A DNA stretch of 29,521 bases. It comes from a virus. This document shows positions 14,883 through 22,809 of this stretch, in pieces. Below the pieces are notes generated by a model. That model had not been told where the DNA came from, searched no databases, and saw only the letters and a list, made by a program, of their open reading frames with translations. How positions within the stretch are numbered: the first letter of the stretch is position 1; every line of letters starts with the position of its first letter. The stretch is from the IMG/VR virus record IMGVR_UViG_3300046468_000670, positions 1-29,521 of that record; one strand, given 5' to 3'. The position numbers and the translations under genes are program-made.

Positions 14883-15866
14883 TTATGAATACCTCGCATT
14901 GAGTGGATCAGCATATAACTGAACATTGTCTGCAATCCGTTGCATATCGTGTTTAGCACAAAATTTCATTAAACGCATACCTACTTGTGTAACTTCTTTT
15001 GCAACCATGTTGTCTTCAATTACATCGTTAATAATACTTCTAATGTTGCCGGGTTGTGCAGTTAAGTCACAAAGGACAACGTTACGTTGATAGTCATCAA
15101 GTACACGATGTTCTACACCTTCGTGATCAGTCCAGCGTTGTAGCATCATGTTGTTCCAGTTAAAGCCTTTATTGTCTTTATCTTCAAATGCTTCAATAAG
15201 ACCAACTTTGTTCTTAGTACCTTTTGTACGTACACCAGGGTATGCACTAAACACATTATCACTTGTGTCACCACGCATACACTTTTCAAACAACATAAAT
15301 TCTGGATTAGGAGCAGGCTTCGGCTCTTTAGTTTTCTTGTCAATAACAGGTTGCCTTTTCTTATCGTCAAAGTAACCTTCATGTGAAATAATTGTATTAC
15401 TAACACCATTGTACTGTGTTACGTTCGGACCAATAAGTTGTGCAAAGTCACCGTCAGTACTAATAATAACATGTTTATCATTAGGATGTGCTTGTACCCA
15501 ACCTGCAATAAGATCATCTGCTTCTAGCTCAGGGTGTTGCATCACAGTACAATTAGTCTTTGTAGTTACAAAGTCTTTAAACTCATCGAACATCTCCCAA
15601 AACACTTTATCTTCTTCAGCTTGCGATTCAGTAAGTGCATCACGTGCAACCTTTCTATTTCTCTTGTAAGGTTCGTAAAAGTCTTTACGCCAACTGCGTC
15701 CTTCTAAACAGAACACAACATGACTGCCATCAAAGTCAGCCCATGCTTTTTTAATACTGCTTAGTGTAATATGAAAAGCCATGCCTATCTTTGTGTCAAG
15801 ATCACCACGTATTACATGTCTTGCACGAAAGAATGTGTTAGCTGTGTCTACTAGAATATATGTCAT
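14883..15866 (-). CDS. rnh: T4 RNase H-like 5'-3' exonuclease (FEN family)
   Basis: 327 residues, close to T4 RNase H (305). In T4 the enzyme removes RNA primers and flaps from lagging-strand fragments. The acidic metal-binding residues of the FEN/5' nuclease fold are in place: D7 (ILVDTANTFFRA), E115/D117/D118 (ELEADDLIAG), D138/D140 (STDGDF) and D200/D203 (GDTSDNV). WRKDFYEPYKRNR at about 59-71 matches the conserved helical-arch base of the family. A consensus promoter precedes it, and AAGG lies seven bases before the ATG. Grouped with phage hypotheticals rather than the polymerase. Confidence 0.88.
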   Translation of the reverse strand: MTYILVDTANTFFRARHVIRGDLDTKIGMAFHITLSSIKKAWADFDGSHVVFCLEGRSWRKDFYEPYKRNRKVARDALTESQAEEDKVFWEMFDEFKDFVTTKTNCTVMQHPELEADDLIAGWVQAHPNDKHVIISTDGDFAQLIGPNVTQYNGVSNTIISHEGYFDDKKRQPVIDKKTKEPKPAPNPEFMLFEKCMRGDTSDNVFSAYPGVRTKGTKNKVGLIEAFEDKDNKGFNWNNMMLQRWTDHEGVEHRVLDDYQRNVVLCDLTAQPGNIRSIINDVIEDNMVAKEVTQVGMRLMKFCAKHDMQRIADNVQLYADPLNARYS

Positions 15867-15895
15867 TAGTTTGCCTTTTTGTAATTTATAGTAGT

Positions 15896-15924
15896 ATTAT
15901 AGCACCAGATCTGGCTTATGTCAA
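15896..15924 (-). promoter_or_regulatory. sigma-70-type promoter of the RNase H gene
   Basis: On the - strand: -35 TTGACA (15919-15924), 17-base spacer, -10 TATAAT (15896-15901). The spacer holds a 10-base palindrome, CCAGATCTGG (15905-15914), which could be an operator or chance. Start codon 30 bases downstream of the -10. Confidence 0.88.
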
Positions 15925-15927
15925 GCA

Positions 15928-16311
15928 TTATTTAACTTCAGCTTTACCATTATCGTCTGCTTTACTAGTTTCAATATATCCCATACCTCGATCAGTTTGT
16001 TGACCGTCTTCTTCTAACATCTGTGTAGCAATAGTTCTAAACCATTGATCAACAATATGCTCTGGTTGTTCGCCTGAGTATCCTGCATCAATAAGTTGTT
16101 CAATAAACTCATTGTTCCAATCGAGCTCAAAGAAACCGTTCTTAATGTTCTCTGGATTCACTTGTGTATCTAGTACTGCTACCCAAGGCTTCTTATCTTT
16201 AGTTGCTTGTGCTTTTTCTTTTTCAAGAATAGCTCTACGTTGTTCTTCTGCTGTAAGTTTTTTTACTTGTTCAGATTTCATACCCAACGCTTTTTTTACT
16301 TTATCTAACAT
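15928..16311 (-). CDS. conserved phage hypothetical protein
   Basis: 127 residues. The N-terminal 45 residues are Lys/Glu/Ala-rich and helical. The core NPENIKNGFFELDWNNEFIE then LIDAGYSGEQPEHIVDQWFR is a conserved segment recalled from marine T4-like phages. Function unknown. AGGA precedes the ATG at 16311. It is downstream of queE and upstream of the rnh promoter. Confidence 0.65.
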   Translation of the reverse strand: MLDKVKKALGMKSEQVKKLTAEEQRRAILEKEKAQATKDKKPWVAVLDTQVNPENIKNGFFELDWNNEFIEQLIDAGYSGEQPEHIVDQWFRTIATQMLEEDGQQTDRGMGYIETSKADDNGKAEVK

Positions 16312-16314
16312 ATA

Positions 16315-16413
16315 TTACCATCCTGCCTTTCTTATTTTATCTTCGTTAATAGGTGCTTTCATAGCTTTTTCATGTTGCTTATTTTTGTATCGTGCATCAA
16401 GTGCCCCACGCAT
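16315..16413 (-). CDS. possible 32-residue small protein
   Basis: A short open frame overlapping the 3' end of queE by 17 bases, starting at ATG 16413, basic in composition (KNKQHEKAMKAP) and ending four bases before the next gene's start. It fills the only gap between queE and gene 15928-16311. The ribosome-binding site is poor (GGAA immediately before the ATG), so this may be only intergenic sequence. Confidence 0.25.
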   Translation of the reverse strand: MRGALDARYKNKQHEKAMKAPINEDKIRKAGW

Positions 16414-17305
16414 TTCCGAAGAGTGAAATGTGTAGTCTTGGGGTAAATCTCCATCCTTCTGCCATACACGCTTCAGCCACGTCTTTAACGTTGAGGGCAT
16501 ATTCTTCACTGCGTCCACCCAACGGCATAAGATATACTGGACATTGTACCCCGGCACCTTGATAAGCACTGACAGCTCTTTTAACTTCATCAAAATCATC
16601 TTGAGTAGCGACAACAAACTTAAGATAGATGTCGCTATCAGTAACAGTGTTATACTGCTCAGCCACATCAGGCTTAATAGCAGTATCCCAAGGTTCTCCG
16701 CTAACACTAAGTTTTGGGGAACAAGACCAAGTAACTTGGATTCTGTCTTGATCGTTGAGATAGTTGAAGAAATCGTTGTGTAAGTGTTGTGTAGTATTTG
16801 TTTCAAATGTAACATTCCTTAAATCCTGCATACGTGGATGTTCAAATAAATCGATGTAGAGCTTTTGCCACGCCAATAAAGGCTCTCCACCTGTCATGAT
16901 CAAATGTACGTCTTGACCATTATCTTGTACCCACTTACCGTTAGGAGTAAGTGATAGTAAATGTTCAACAACAGCATCAACACCTGCTAGTTTGTTAAAG
17001 TGTTTAAACTCAGGATAGATACTTGCATATGTATCACAGCCTGTGTGTATAATAGGCAAGTCGTTAAATTCTTTTGTAGTTTCGTGTACACCTTGATTGA
17101 TAAGTTCCATTACTTCTGCGTTATGTTTCTTACCTGCTTTGTGTTGCTCCCAACGATCACGTTTTTCGTCTGTACCAAAGTTCATACAACGAAAGTTACA
17201 ACCAAAGGTACGTAAGAACACACTAGGCACTCCTACAAATTTACCTTCACCTTGTACACTATAAAATGCTTCTGAGTATCTTAATTGTTTTTCTTTACTT
17301 TCCAC
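16397..17305 (-). CDS. queE: QueE, 7-carboxy-7-deazaguanine synthase (phage type)
   Basis: 302 residues from GTG 17305, chosen because AGGAG lies seven bases upstream and the protein then begins just before the conserved EAFYSVQGEGKFVGVPSVFLR segment. QueE is a radical SAM enzyme that contracts 6-carboxy-tetrahydropterin to 7-carboxy-7-deazaguanine in preQ0 synthesis. The cluster ligands are C36 and C40 (GCNFRC) and, after an insertion, C90 (HTGCDTYAS), giving C-x3-C-x49-C instead of CxxxCxxC. MTGGEPLL, the ETNTT segment, WSCSPKLSVSG and the C-terminal HISLFGNAWGT are also present. It overlaps folE by 11 bases. Confidence 0.88.
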   Translation of the reverse strand: MESKEKQLRYSEAFYSVQGEGKFVGVPSVFLRTFGCNFRCMNFGTDEKRDRWEQHKAGKKHNAEVMELINQGVHETTKEFNDLPIIHTGCDTYASIYPEFKHFNKLAGVDAVVEHLLSLTPNGKWVQDNGQDVHLIMTGGEPLLAWQKLYIDLFEHPRMQDLRNVTFETNTTQHLHNDFFNYLNDQDRIQVTWSCSPKLSVSGEPWDTAIKPDVAEQYNTVTDSDIYLKFVVATQDDFDEVKRAVSAYQGAGVQCPVYLMPLGGRSEEYALNVKDVAEACMAEGWRFTPRLHISLFGNAWGT

Positions 17306-17984
17306 AAGCAAACTCCTGTTGTAGTTTAATGTTATCCATAAACTCTTTCTTAGTACCTGCGTCATCTTTAAACGCACCTTTAAGTACAGTTGTTTGTGTA
17401 AGACTACTGTGTGCCTTAATACCCCTGTTCTCAACACAACCATGTGTTGCTTGTACATAAACACCTAAGTGTTCTGCACCTGTTGCTTTTTGTATTTCAC
17501 GAGTAATGTCGTTTGCAAGTTCTTCTTGTAGTGTACCACGTTCAGCACACCATTGTGCAATACGTGTATACTTAGATAGTCCAATTAATTTGTCAGCGGC
17601 AATAATACCAATGTACGCAACACCTTTTACAATTTGATGATGATGTGAACACATACTTGTAAGTTCGCTTCTAACAACTAACATACCTGCATAACGGTCT
17701 TCACCATCATTTGGAAATGCAGTTGCGGCCGGCATAGGATCATAACGTCCTGCCATTAATTCATTAATATACATTTTTGCTAGACGTTTGCCAGTTCCCA
17801 TACTGTTAGGATCATTATGCCTATCAATCACAAGTGAGTCTAGCACACTTTCAAAGGCTACAGTTGCTTCTTCAATTAGTGCTTCTTTGTCACCGTCTAC
17901 TAAAACATCACTGATATTGTCACCAGCCCACGATCTAATACCAGCTTCTTCTAGCCTTGTTTTAATTTCTTCACTTTTGTTCAT
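17295..17984 (-). CDS. folE: GTP cyclohydrolase I
   Basis: 229 residues. The enzyme makes dihydroneopterin triphosphate from GTP, the first step of both folate and 7-deazaguanine synthesis. Zinc ligands are in place: C112 and H115 (MCSHHHQIVKG) and C183 (HGCVENRG). GLSKYTRIAQWCAERGTLQE at about 135-154 is the conserved core helix. The upstream sigma-70 promoter and GGAGA ribosome-binding site support this start. Coupling to queE suggests the product goes to deazaguanine rather than folate. The leader (17985-18029) contains a small hairpin (AGGCA/TGCCT) but no recognisable preQ1 riboswitch. Confidence 0.92.
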   Translation of the reverse strand: MNKSEEIKTRLEEAGIRSWAGDNISDVLVDGDKEALIEEATVAFESVLDSLVIDRHNDPNSMGTGKRLAKMYINELMAGRYDPMPAATAFPNDGEDRYAGMLVVRSELTSMCSHHHQIVKGVAYIGIIAADKLIGLSKYTRIAQWCAERGTLQEELANDITREIQKATGAEHLGVYVQATHGCVENRGIKAHSSLTQTTVLKGAFKDDAGTKKEFMDNIKLQQEFACGK

Positions 17985-18029
17985 TTACTTCTCCGATGTT
18001 AAGGCAGTGGATTGCCTGTAATAGTTTAT

Positions 18030-18058
18030 ATTATACAATATATTTAGGTCTATGTCAA
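18030..18058 (-). promoter_or_regulatory. sigma-70-type promoter of folE-queE
   Basis: On the - strand: -35 TTGACA (18053-18058), 17-base spacer, -10 TATAAT (18030-18035), an exact consensus promoter. The TGA stop of the upstream SGNH gene is inside the -35 hexamer. Confidence 0.9.
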
Positions 18059-18867
18059 CCTTTTTTAACATAATTTAGGTAGTCTTTGGCAATCAATTCA
18101 TGTATATTCTTAGTATAATGCTCGCCGTCGACTCTGTGTTCGTCCGTTTCTATGTTAATGGCCTTTGCTAATTGCAAATAACCTTCTGCGGACGATGATG
18201 CTTTTGTACCTGCTTGCCAATCTCCGTAAAGCTCAACATTGTCAGGAACAAATACTCTATTGTTAATCGTCCATTGATACCATTTAATATCTCGTCTAGC
18301 ACACATAGTATCAATTGCTAATAAGTCTAAACAATAGTCTTTGTATTGTAAAGGTGTTACTAGCTCGTGCCAAAGTTTTGTGTAGATATACTTTTCATGA
18401 AAGGGTTTAAAGTCTGCTTGTACTTTCATATCATCAAAAAAGAAACCTTTGAATTCTTCATAGTTCTCTTTTCTAACTTGATCAATCATTTCAATGTAAT
18501 TTTCAGTTACACGATGATCTGTATATCTTTGTATCTTTTTGTCTTTTGGTTGATTGTCATCTAAGAATAAATCTACATTTGTGTTTTCACCAACATCTAA
18601 GTTACGTGAACATGCAAGTAAGAATCTATTCCAGTATGTACTTTGTACAAATACTTCATCAATGTCGTCATAACGATCAAGTATTGATTTAACCCAAGCA
18701 GGATATTTTCTATTACATCCACCTGGTTGACTATAGATAACAACTTCTTTATTATTTTCATCAGCATAGATCTCAGCATAGTTATTATCTTGCCATGCTG
18801 AGATTGTATCACCAATTTCGGAATATCCGTGTGCGTGACTGTCGCCGATGAATAGTGTTCTAGTCAT
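18055..18867 (-). CDS. SGNH/GDSL-type hydrolase-like protein
   Basis: 270 residues. GDS at 8-10 (LFIGDSHAHG) is the block I nucleophile serine of the SGNH fold, and D247-G-E-H250 near the C-terminus is the DxxH catalytic pair. A YSQPGG segment at about 45-50 may be block II (Gly). Such enzymes are esterases or acyl hydrolases acting on lipids, sugars or acetyl groups. No signal peptide is visible, so action inside the cell or in the virion is likelier than secretion. Overlaps the upstream gene by eight bases; the folE promoter overlaps its stop codon. Confidence 0.6.
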   Translation of the reverse strand: MTRTLFIGDSHAHGYSEIGDTISAWQDNNYAEIYADENNKEVVIYSQPGGCNRKYPAWVKSILDRYDDIDEVFVQSTYWNRFLLACSRNLDVGENTNVDLFLDDNQPKDKKIQRYTDHRVTENYIEMIDQVRKENYEEFKGFFFDDMKVQADFKPFHEKYIYTKLWHELVTPLQYKDYCLDLLAIDTMCARRDIKWYQWTINNRVFVPDNVELYGDWQAGTKASSSAEGYLQLAKAINIETDEHRVDGEHYTKNIHELIAKDYLNYVKKG

Positions 18868-19066
18868 TAAAATACTTGTCTAGCATTTCCATACGATCGT
18901 GTGCCGCGGCCATTTTATCCAGTTCTTTTTGAATAGTTTCAATAATATCTGAATGTTCGCCAATGCCCACAACCTTTTCCATATACACATTAATATTAGT
19001 TTTGTGTAATAAGATTTCTGCTTCGGCATGTTTTCTTGCCGCTTCAATCATTTGCTGTTTCAACAT
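18860..19066 (-). CDS. small helical hypothetical protein
   Basis: 68 residues, rich in Glu, Lys, Ala, Met and His, and very likely a helical hairpin or coiled coil. AGGAA precedes the ATG. It overlaps the HIT gene by 23 bases and the SGNH gene by eight, in a chain of overlapping genes. Not recognised. Confidence 0.55.
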   Translation of the reverse strand: MLKQQMIEAARKHAEAEILLHKTNINVYMEKVVGIGEHSDIIETIQKELDKMAAAHDRMEMLDKYFND

Positions 19067-19412
19067 AAGTTCCTTTCCTGTAGTTTCCTTTGTTAGGTAT
19101 CACGTGTCTTACGCCGCCGCGTGGATCATCCATATCGCCTTTGCGCCTAGGAATTAAGTGAACGTGTGGATACATAACAGTTTGTCCTGCCGCTTCTCCA
19201 ACGTTTTGACCAATATTAAACGCATCACAATATCCGCGTTCAACCCAATCGTATCCCCATTTGTATGCCGCTTCCATACATTTAGTAAGGCCTTGCCAGT
19301 TTTCTTCTTTAGGAACAAAAAGTATATGTCCTTCAGTAACTGGATAACCATCTTTATATACTGTAAACTCTTTTGAGTCAATTAAAACATCTGTCCAAGG
19401 TTTAGAATCCAT
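19044..19412 (-). CDS. HIT-family nucleotide hydrolase/transferase
   Basis: 122 residues. The family acts on nucleoside phosphate anhydrides such as Ap4A or AMP-lysine, using a histidine triad. Here QTVMYPHVHLIPRR (78-91) aligns with QTVxHxHxHxxPR: H83 and H85 (catalytic His) are kept but the first His is Tyr81. N-terminal PVTEGHILFVPK (24-35) is the conserved strand pair of the fold. The start ATG lies nine bases after GGTGG. A role in nucleotide clean-up, possibly including AMP released by an adenylating enzyme, is inference. Confidence 0.75.
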   Translation of the reverse strand: MDSKPWTDVLIDSKEFTVYKDGYPVTEGHILFVPKEENWQGLTKCMEAAYKWGYDWVERGYCDAFNIGQNVGEAAGQTVMYPHVHLIPRRKGDMDDPRGGVRHVIPNKGNYRKGTYVETAND

Positions 19413-19983
19413 AATTAAATGCCACCATTATACGTTCTTTATCTACAAGTTGTTGTTCAACTTTGTGATGCAAATGACTTGGAAAAATAATTAAACTTCC
19501 TGTCATTGCCGCACAAGTTACATTAGGAGAGTTTGCTTCATTAAGTTCTGAAACATTTACTCTAGGCCAGTTGGCCTTCATGTTAGGATTAACAAGTGTT
19601 AGTCCCGGATGATCTTGATCTGCTTGAATATAGTATACTCCACTCCATGTGTCTGGAAGATGATTGTGTTCTTCGTGGTATGTGTATTTACGATTAATAC
19701 TAAACCAACTGCTCTTAAGTGAAGGCGTATGTTGTAGTTTAGTTTGTTTGTGACATTCTTGTACACATGTATCGATAAAGTTTTTTAAGTCTTCAAACAA
19801 CGGATTTTCTAAAATACTTTCATTACCATATGACGTGTATCCGTTAGCAGTATATCTTACAGGAGATGTATCTGTTTTTTCTTTTGCTAATAATTCAGGA
19901 ACTACAGACTTTTGTAGCTCTTGAGACTTATCGTATACAGCTCTAAATACTTGTGTTGGAAAGATAAACTGCTTTTCAATCAT
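19402..19983 (-). CDS. 2OG-Fe(II) oxygenase family protein
   Basis: 193 residues from ATG 19983, which overlaps the previous stop as TAATG and follows GGAGA; the upstream in-frame ATG at 20022 is inside the phosphoribosyltransferase gene. The core YHEEHNHLPDTWSGVYYI (102-119) resembles the putative 2OG-Fe(II) oxygenase family whose hallmark is H-x-H...SGVYY, and FPSHLHHKV (167-175) with R184 (ERIMVAFN) supply the distal His and 2-oxoglutarate Arg. Substrate unknown; homologues are frequent in marine T4-like phages. It is distinct in sequence from the oxygenase-like genes in 1-7699. Confidence 0.78.
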   Translation of the reverse strand: MIEKQFIFPTQVFRAVYDKSQELQKSVVPELLAKEKTDTSPVRYTANGYTSYGNESILENPLFEDLKNFIDTCVQECHKQTKLQHTPSLKSSWFSINRKYTYHEEHNHLPDTWSGVYYIQADQDHPGLTLVNPNMKANWPRVNVSELNEANSPNVTCAAMTGSLIIFPSHLHHKVEQQLVDKERIMVAFNYGF

Positions 19984-20519
19984 TAATATTCTCCTACGTT
20001 TTCCCACGGATAAACTAACCAAACATCTTCTTCGGCTTTATTAACTTCATGACATGTGTAGTTAACTTTATCAAAGTCACTTGCTAAGTTTTCTGTTAGT
20101 GTAGCAAAGCGAACATTGTTACCAAACACATTATTCCATTTAGGATCATCTGGCAAACAACCTGCTTTCCAATCTTGTGTAATCCAATTAAACGTAGCAC
20201 CAGTATCATTAATATCATCTACAATAAGAATGTTTTTATGATGCGGTCCGGCAGTAGGTCCTGGGTTTTCAACATAGCCATATGCATCTTCAGCCATCCA
20301 ACAGTTACTTTCACTTTCACTATTATCATCACGTAGACTTACTTTAATTGCTTCGCAACGTATGCCAGTCATGTTACTAATAATAGTAGCAGGTACATTA
20401 CCACCACGGGTAATACCTACAATATAATCAGGCTTCCAATTATCTTTATACATTTGATTTACAATACTAACGCACATTTTTTCAACGTCAGCCCAACTAT
20501 AATAATGTTTCTTAATCAT
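19983..20519 (-). CDS. phosphoribosyltransferase
   Basis: 178 residues from ATG 20519 (an in-frame ATG three codons upstream at 20528 follows GAGG and is also possible). The PRPP-binding loop is NILIVDDINDTGATF (96-110), and ITRGGNVPATIIS (36-48) is the usual strand and loop that binds pyrophosphate. These features mark the type I phosphoribosyltransferase fold, whose members join a base to PRPP. The hood region that sets base specificity (MAEDAYGYVENPGPTAGPH) is atypical, so purine, xanthine or deazapurine could be the substrate. Its place in the chain that includes folE and queE makes a deazapurine worth considering. Confidence 0.82.
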   Translation of the reverse strand: MIKKHYYSWADVEKMCVSIVNQMYKDNWKPDYIVGITRGGNVPATIISNMTGIRCEAIKVSLRDDNSESESNCWMAEDAYGYVENPGPTAGPHHKNILIVDDINDTGATFNWITQDWKAGCLPDDPKWNNVFGNNVRFATLTENLASDFDKVNYTCHEVNKAEEDVWLVYPWENVGEY

Positions 20520-20706
20520 GATATCCATCGTCCTCGTCTAGTAATTGAATATTTCTTTTTTCAACATGCTTTGTAATAGCCCAACTTGGAACTTCTAAAC
20601 ATGCATCTTTAATTTCTTGTTCTGTATAAGTTTCAGGTTGCCTAATACCATATTTGTTAACTTGTTCGATAGCCCATTCAGTGAGGTCTTGTCTTGTATT
20701 AAACAT
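20512..20706 (-). CDS. small acidic hypothetical protein
   Basis: 64 residues, acidic C-terminal tail (LLDEDDGYHD), no recognised motif. AAGGA lies eleven bases before the ATG. It overlaps both neighbours by eight bases. Not recognised. Confidence 0.5.
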   Translation of the reverse strand: MFNTRQDLTEWAIEQVNKYGIRQPETYTEQEIKDACLEVPSWAITKHVEKRNIQLLDEDDGYHD

Positions 20707-21118
20707 TTTTTAAATAATCCTTATTGTCAATCCATTTACCGTTTTTAACAAAGCCCCAGCTTTGTGCCTTTTTACCCATGAAGAACAAACTCCAACATGG
20801 AATATTATTTCCATCTTCGTCTTTAGCAAGTTCTAACCAATGTAAATCTTTTGCTGAACGAAAACGTATGCTACCTGGACCACGCCAAAACTTACCTTGT
20901 GGTGTATGTTCCCAATAGCCGCCTTTAATAATAAATGCTCCCCAACTCCACGGATGATCATGTAGTGTAGGTTCGTCACTTACTAAAACTTTATGTAGTG
21001 TAATATTAAAAGGAAAGTTTTTCCTGTCTTTTAAAAACAAATACCAACGTACTAAGTAAGGTACTTTTCCGCTTCTATCTGTAATTACACGTTTTCTATT
21101 TCTAAAAAATTCAAACAT
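20699..21118 (-). CDS. cupin-like small protein
   Basis: 139 residues. HDHPWSWGAFIIKGGYWEH (53-71) and HWLEL (93-97) carry the two histidine motifs of a cupin barrel, like those of cysteine-dioxygenase-type metal-binding proteins. N-terminal RNRKRV and LVRWYLFLKDRK are basic and may bind nucleic acid or a partner. Activity unknown. Overlaps both neighbours, TAATG upstream and eight bases downstream. Confidence 0.6.
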   Translation of the reverse strand: MFEFFRNRKRVITDRSGKVPYLVRWYLFLKDRKNFPFNITLHKVLVSDEPTLHDHPWSWGAFIIKGGYWEHTPQGKFWRGPGSIRFRSAKDLHWLELAKDEDGNNIPCWSLFFMGKKAQSWGFVKNGKWIDNKDYLKNV

Positions 21119-21465
21119 TATATGTTTCTTTCTTTTAATTTGCCTTCGTAGTCTTGCTCTGTCATTTTGTAAATTAGTTTAAACTGCTCATATGCTTTTA
21201 AAAGTGCAGGATATTCGTCACACATTTCTTCTATACGTGAAACAAGAGGCATTCTATCTACAAAATCTTTTTGTTCAAAGGTAGGCATATTGTACGTAAA
21301 CTCTGTACCTGTGTCGTTCATTTCCATACTATCTAAAGTTATAGTATGCGAAGTTGGATCACTGTCTGTTCCACCTATTGTAACTGTTAAATTAGAATCA
21401 TTAGCAGTAGCATAACTAGAACTAGAAGTTCCAGCAGTATAAGTTATATCGTAATCATCACCCAT
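21118..21465 (-). CDS. conserved phage hypothetical protein
   Basis: 115 residues. The first half is Ser/Thr/Asp-rich beta-like sequence (DITYTAGTSSSSYATANDSN in part); the second half is helical (FVDRMPLVSRIEEMCDEYPA then LLKAYEQFKLIYKM). The helical part resembles a conserved short protein of T4-like marine phages. A very strong ribosome-binding site, AAGGAGG, precedes the ATG, suggesting high expression. Function unknown; the first half could be a structural or display region. Confidence 0.6.
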   Translation of the reverse strand: MGDDYDITYTAGTSSSSYATANDSNLTVTIGGTDSDPTSHTITLDSMEMNDTGTEFTYNMPTFEQKDFVDRMPLVSRIEEMCDEYPALLKAYEQFKLIYKMTEQDYEGKLKERNI

Positions 21466-22534
21466 TGCTTACCTCCTTGTATAATGCTTCACCACTAAAG
21501 AAAGATCTTTTTAAGTTGTATAATTGTGTATTCATAGGAGCCTTGTAACTATCATAGTTTTCCATATAATCAATTACTTTGTCAATAAGTTGTGGTCTAA
21601 ACTTTTTGTATTGTTCAAAGTTTTTAGTCCAAATACTTGGATACTTAAAAGGTTGATCTGCCATTTCACTATAACTAAGTCTATCAGGAACCATAGGAAT
21701 AGTATCAACTAACAAACCTTCATACCAACTAATACCTAATGTTTCTTGTAAGTTAGCACTAAACACAAGTTTAGCTCTACCTAACAAATTATGATAATCA
21801 TTTTTTGATAGTTCTTTTTCTTGGCACACAACAAACTCATACTGTGGTAATTGTTCTTTTAAATCTCTAAAAATTTCAACTTGTTTCTCCGGAGCAACTC
21901 TGTGTGGAAACAAAATTATATCTTCTTTAGGCATACTTTTGTAACTATCTAAACTAGTAGCCAAATACTCCATTGGCCAACCAACACGTTTAATTTTATC
22001 TTCGTTTACCTGTTGGAATTCTTTAGGATTATCTTTGTTCTTAAATGTTTGTAAAAATAGATCAATATGAAACTGTGTAGCAAAAAAGTTGTGATCATAA
22101 CAATCAAACATACTACGTTCTGCATTTCTTACCCAAGGCTTGTCGCCTATGAGTCTACCTAAAAAGTCTTGTGGATCATAACTACCTGCATGCCACAAAC
22201 CACCAATGCGAATGTCAACACCCAATAGCTCTGCCATATAGCGTAGTTGAATAACTGTAGGATTCCAGGCATCGGTGTAGATAAAATAATCACCGTCTTT
22301 AATTTCACCACTTGCAAACATCCTGCTAATCTCTAACATCTGTTGAGATTTATAATTGTTAGTTCCAGCAAAGTTAAGAAATGCCCCAGGCGTTGTAGCC
22401 TGAGGTACTTCTCCACCACTAATAACAATGACTTCTTCATTCGTAGATCGTTGCAGTTGCTTTGGAAGATATTCTTTCCACTGCTTAGTATACCTAGTAT
22501 CTACTGCTTCAATGTCTACAATAAAGATTGCCAT
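21458..22534 (-). CDS. putative glycosyltransferase, phage type
   Basis: 358 residues. The C-terminal half is GT-B-like: HRVAPEKQVEIFRDLKEQLPQYEFVVCQEK (200-240, quoted in part) is the usual nucleotide-sugar side, and LQETLGISWYEGLLVDTIPMVPD (in parts) matches the E-x7-E region of retaining family 4-like enzymes. The N-terminal half (DAWNPTVIQLRYMAELL, HAGSYDPQDFLGR) is a phage-specific domain recalled from cyanophage homologues annotated as glycosyltransferases. The target could be DNA bases, lipopolysaccharide or virion protein; DNA glucosylation is known in T4. The ribosome-binding site is AGGAGA, and the start overlaps the upstream stop as TAATG. Confidence 0.7.
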   Translation of the reverse strand: MAIFIVDIEAVDTRYTKQWKEYLPKQLQRSTNEEVIVISGGEVPQATTPGAFLNFAGTNNYKSQQMLEISRMFASGEIKDGDYFIYTDAWNPTVIQLRYMAELLGVDIRIGGLWHAGSYDPQDFLGRLIGDKPWVRNAERSMFDCYDHNFFATQFHIDLFLQTFKNKDNPKEFQQVNEDKIKRVGWPMEYLATSLDSYKSMPKEDIILFPHRVAPEKQVEIFRDLKEQLPQYEFVVCQEKELSKNDYHNLLGRAKLVFSANLQETLGISWYEGLLVDTIPMVPDRLSYSEMADQPFKYPSIWTKNFEQYKKFRPQLIDKVIDYMENYDSYKAPMNTQLYNLKRSFFSGEALYKEVSNG

Positions 22535-22797
22535 TAGTGTCTCCTATTACTCTGATAACGTCCTTGACCATTACGGTCATTACGTTGGTTATTAAATTTA
22601 CGTTTACCGCCTGAACGGAATCTGCTATAAGCCTGCCAAGCACGACTTTTATTATTATACAGATTGCTTTCGTCCCAAGTGTAGCCATCATGACCAAACA
22701 AGTAAGCGGTTCTACAGAACGCTTTAAAACGTTCTATGTCATCAAAGATCTTGACAATCTCTGGATTATTAGCAAAGTATTCACCCTGGGTGGCCAT
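22534..22797 (-). CDS. small basic hypothetical protein
   Basis: 87 residues. The N-terminal 57 residues are helical with aromatics (FCRTAYLFGHDGYTWDESNL); the last 28 are rich in Arg, Asn, Gln and Gly, typical of nucleic-acid-binding tails. AGGAGA precedes the ATG. Resembles a small conserved phage protein; function unknown. Confidence 0.55.
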   Translation of the reverse strand: MATQGEYFANNPEIVKIFDDIERFKAFCRTAYLFGHDGYTWDESNLYNNKSRAWQAYSRFRSGGKRKFNNQRNDRNGQGRYQSNRRH

Positions 22798-22809
22798 TTG
22801 TTATCTCCT

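Noticed and set aside
15905-15914. Palindrome CCAGATCTGG as a repressor operator
   Set aside because: A single 10-base palindrome in a promoter spacer, not repeated at the other five promoters, is too little evidence for an operator call.
16414-16815. Long open frame antisense-frame to queE (start 16815)
   Set aside because: It is a Leu/Ile-rich shadow of queE in another frame; only the last 32 codons extend beyond queE and are listed as a low-confidence gene.
17985-18029. Possible preQ1 riboswitch in the folE leader
   Set aside because: Only a 5-base hairpin (AGGCA/TGCCT) is present; the conserved loop and A-rich tail of known preQ1 riboswitches are missing.
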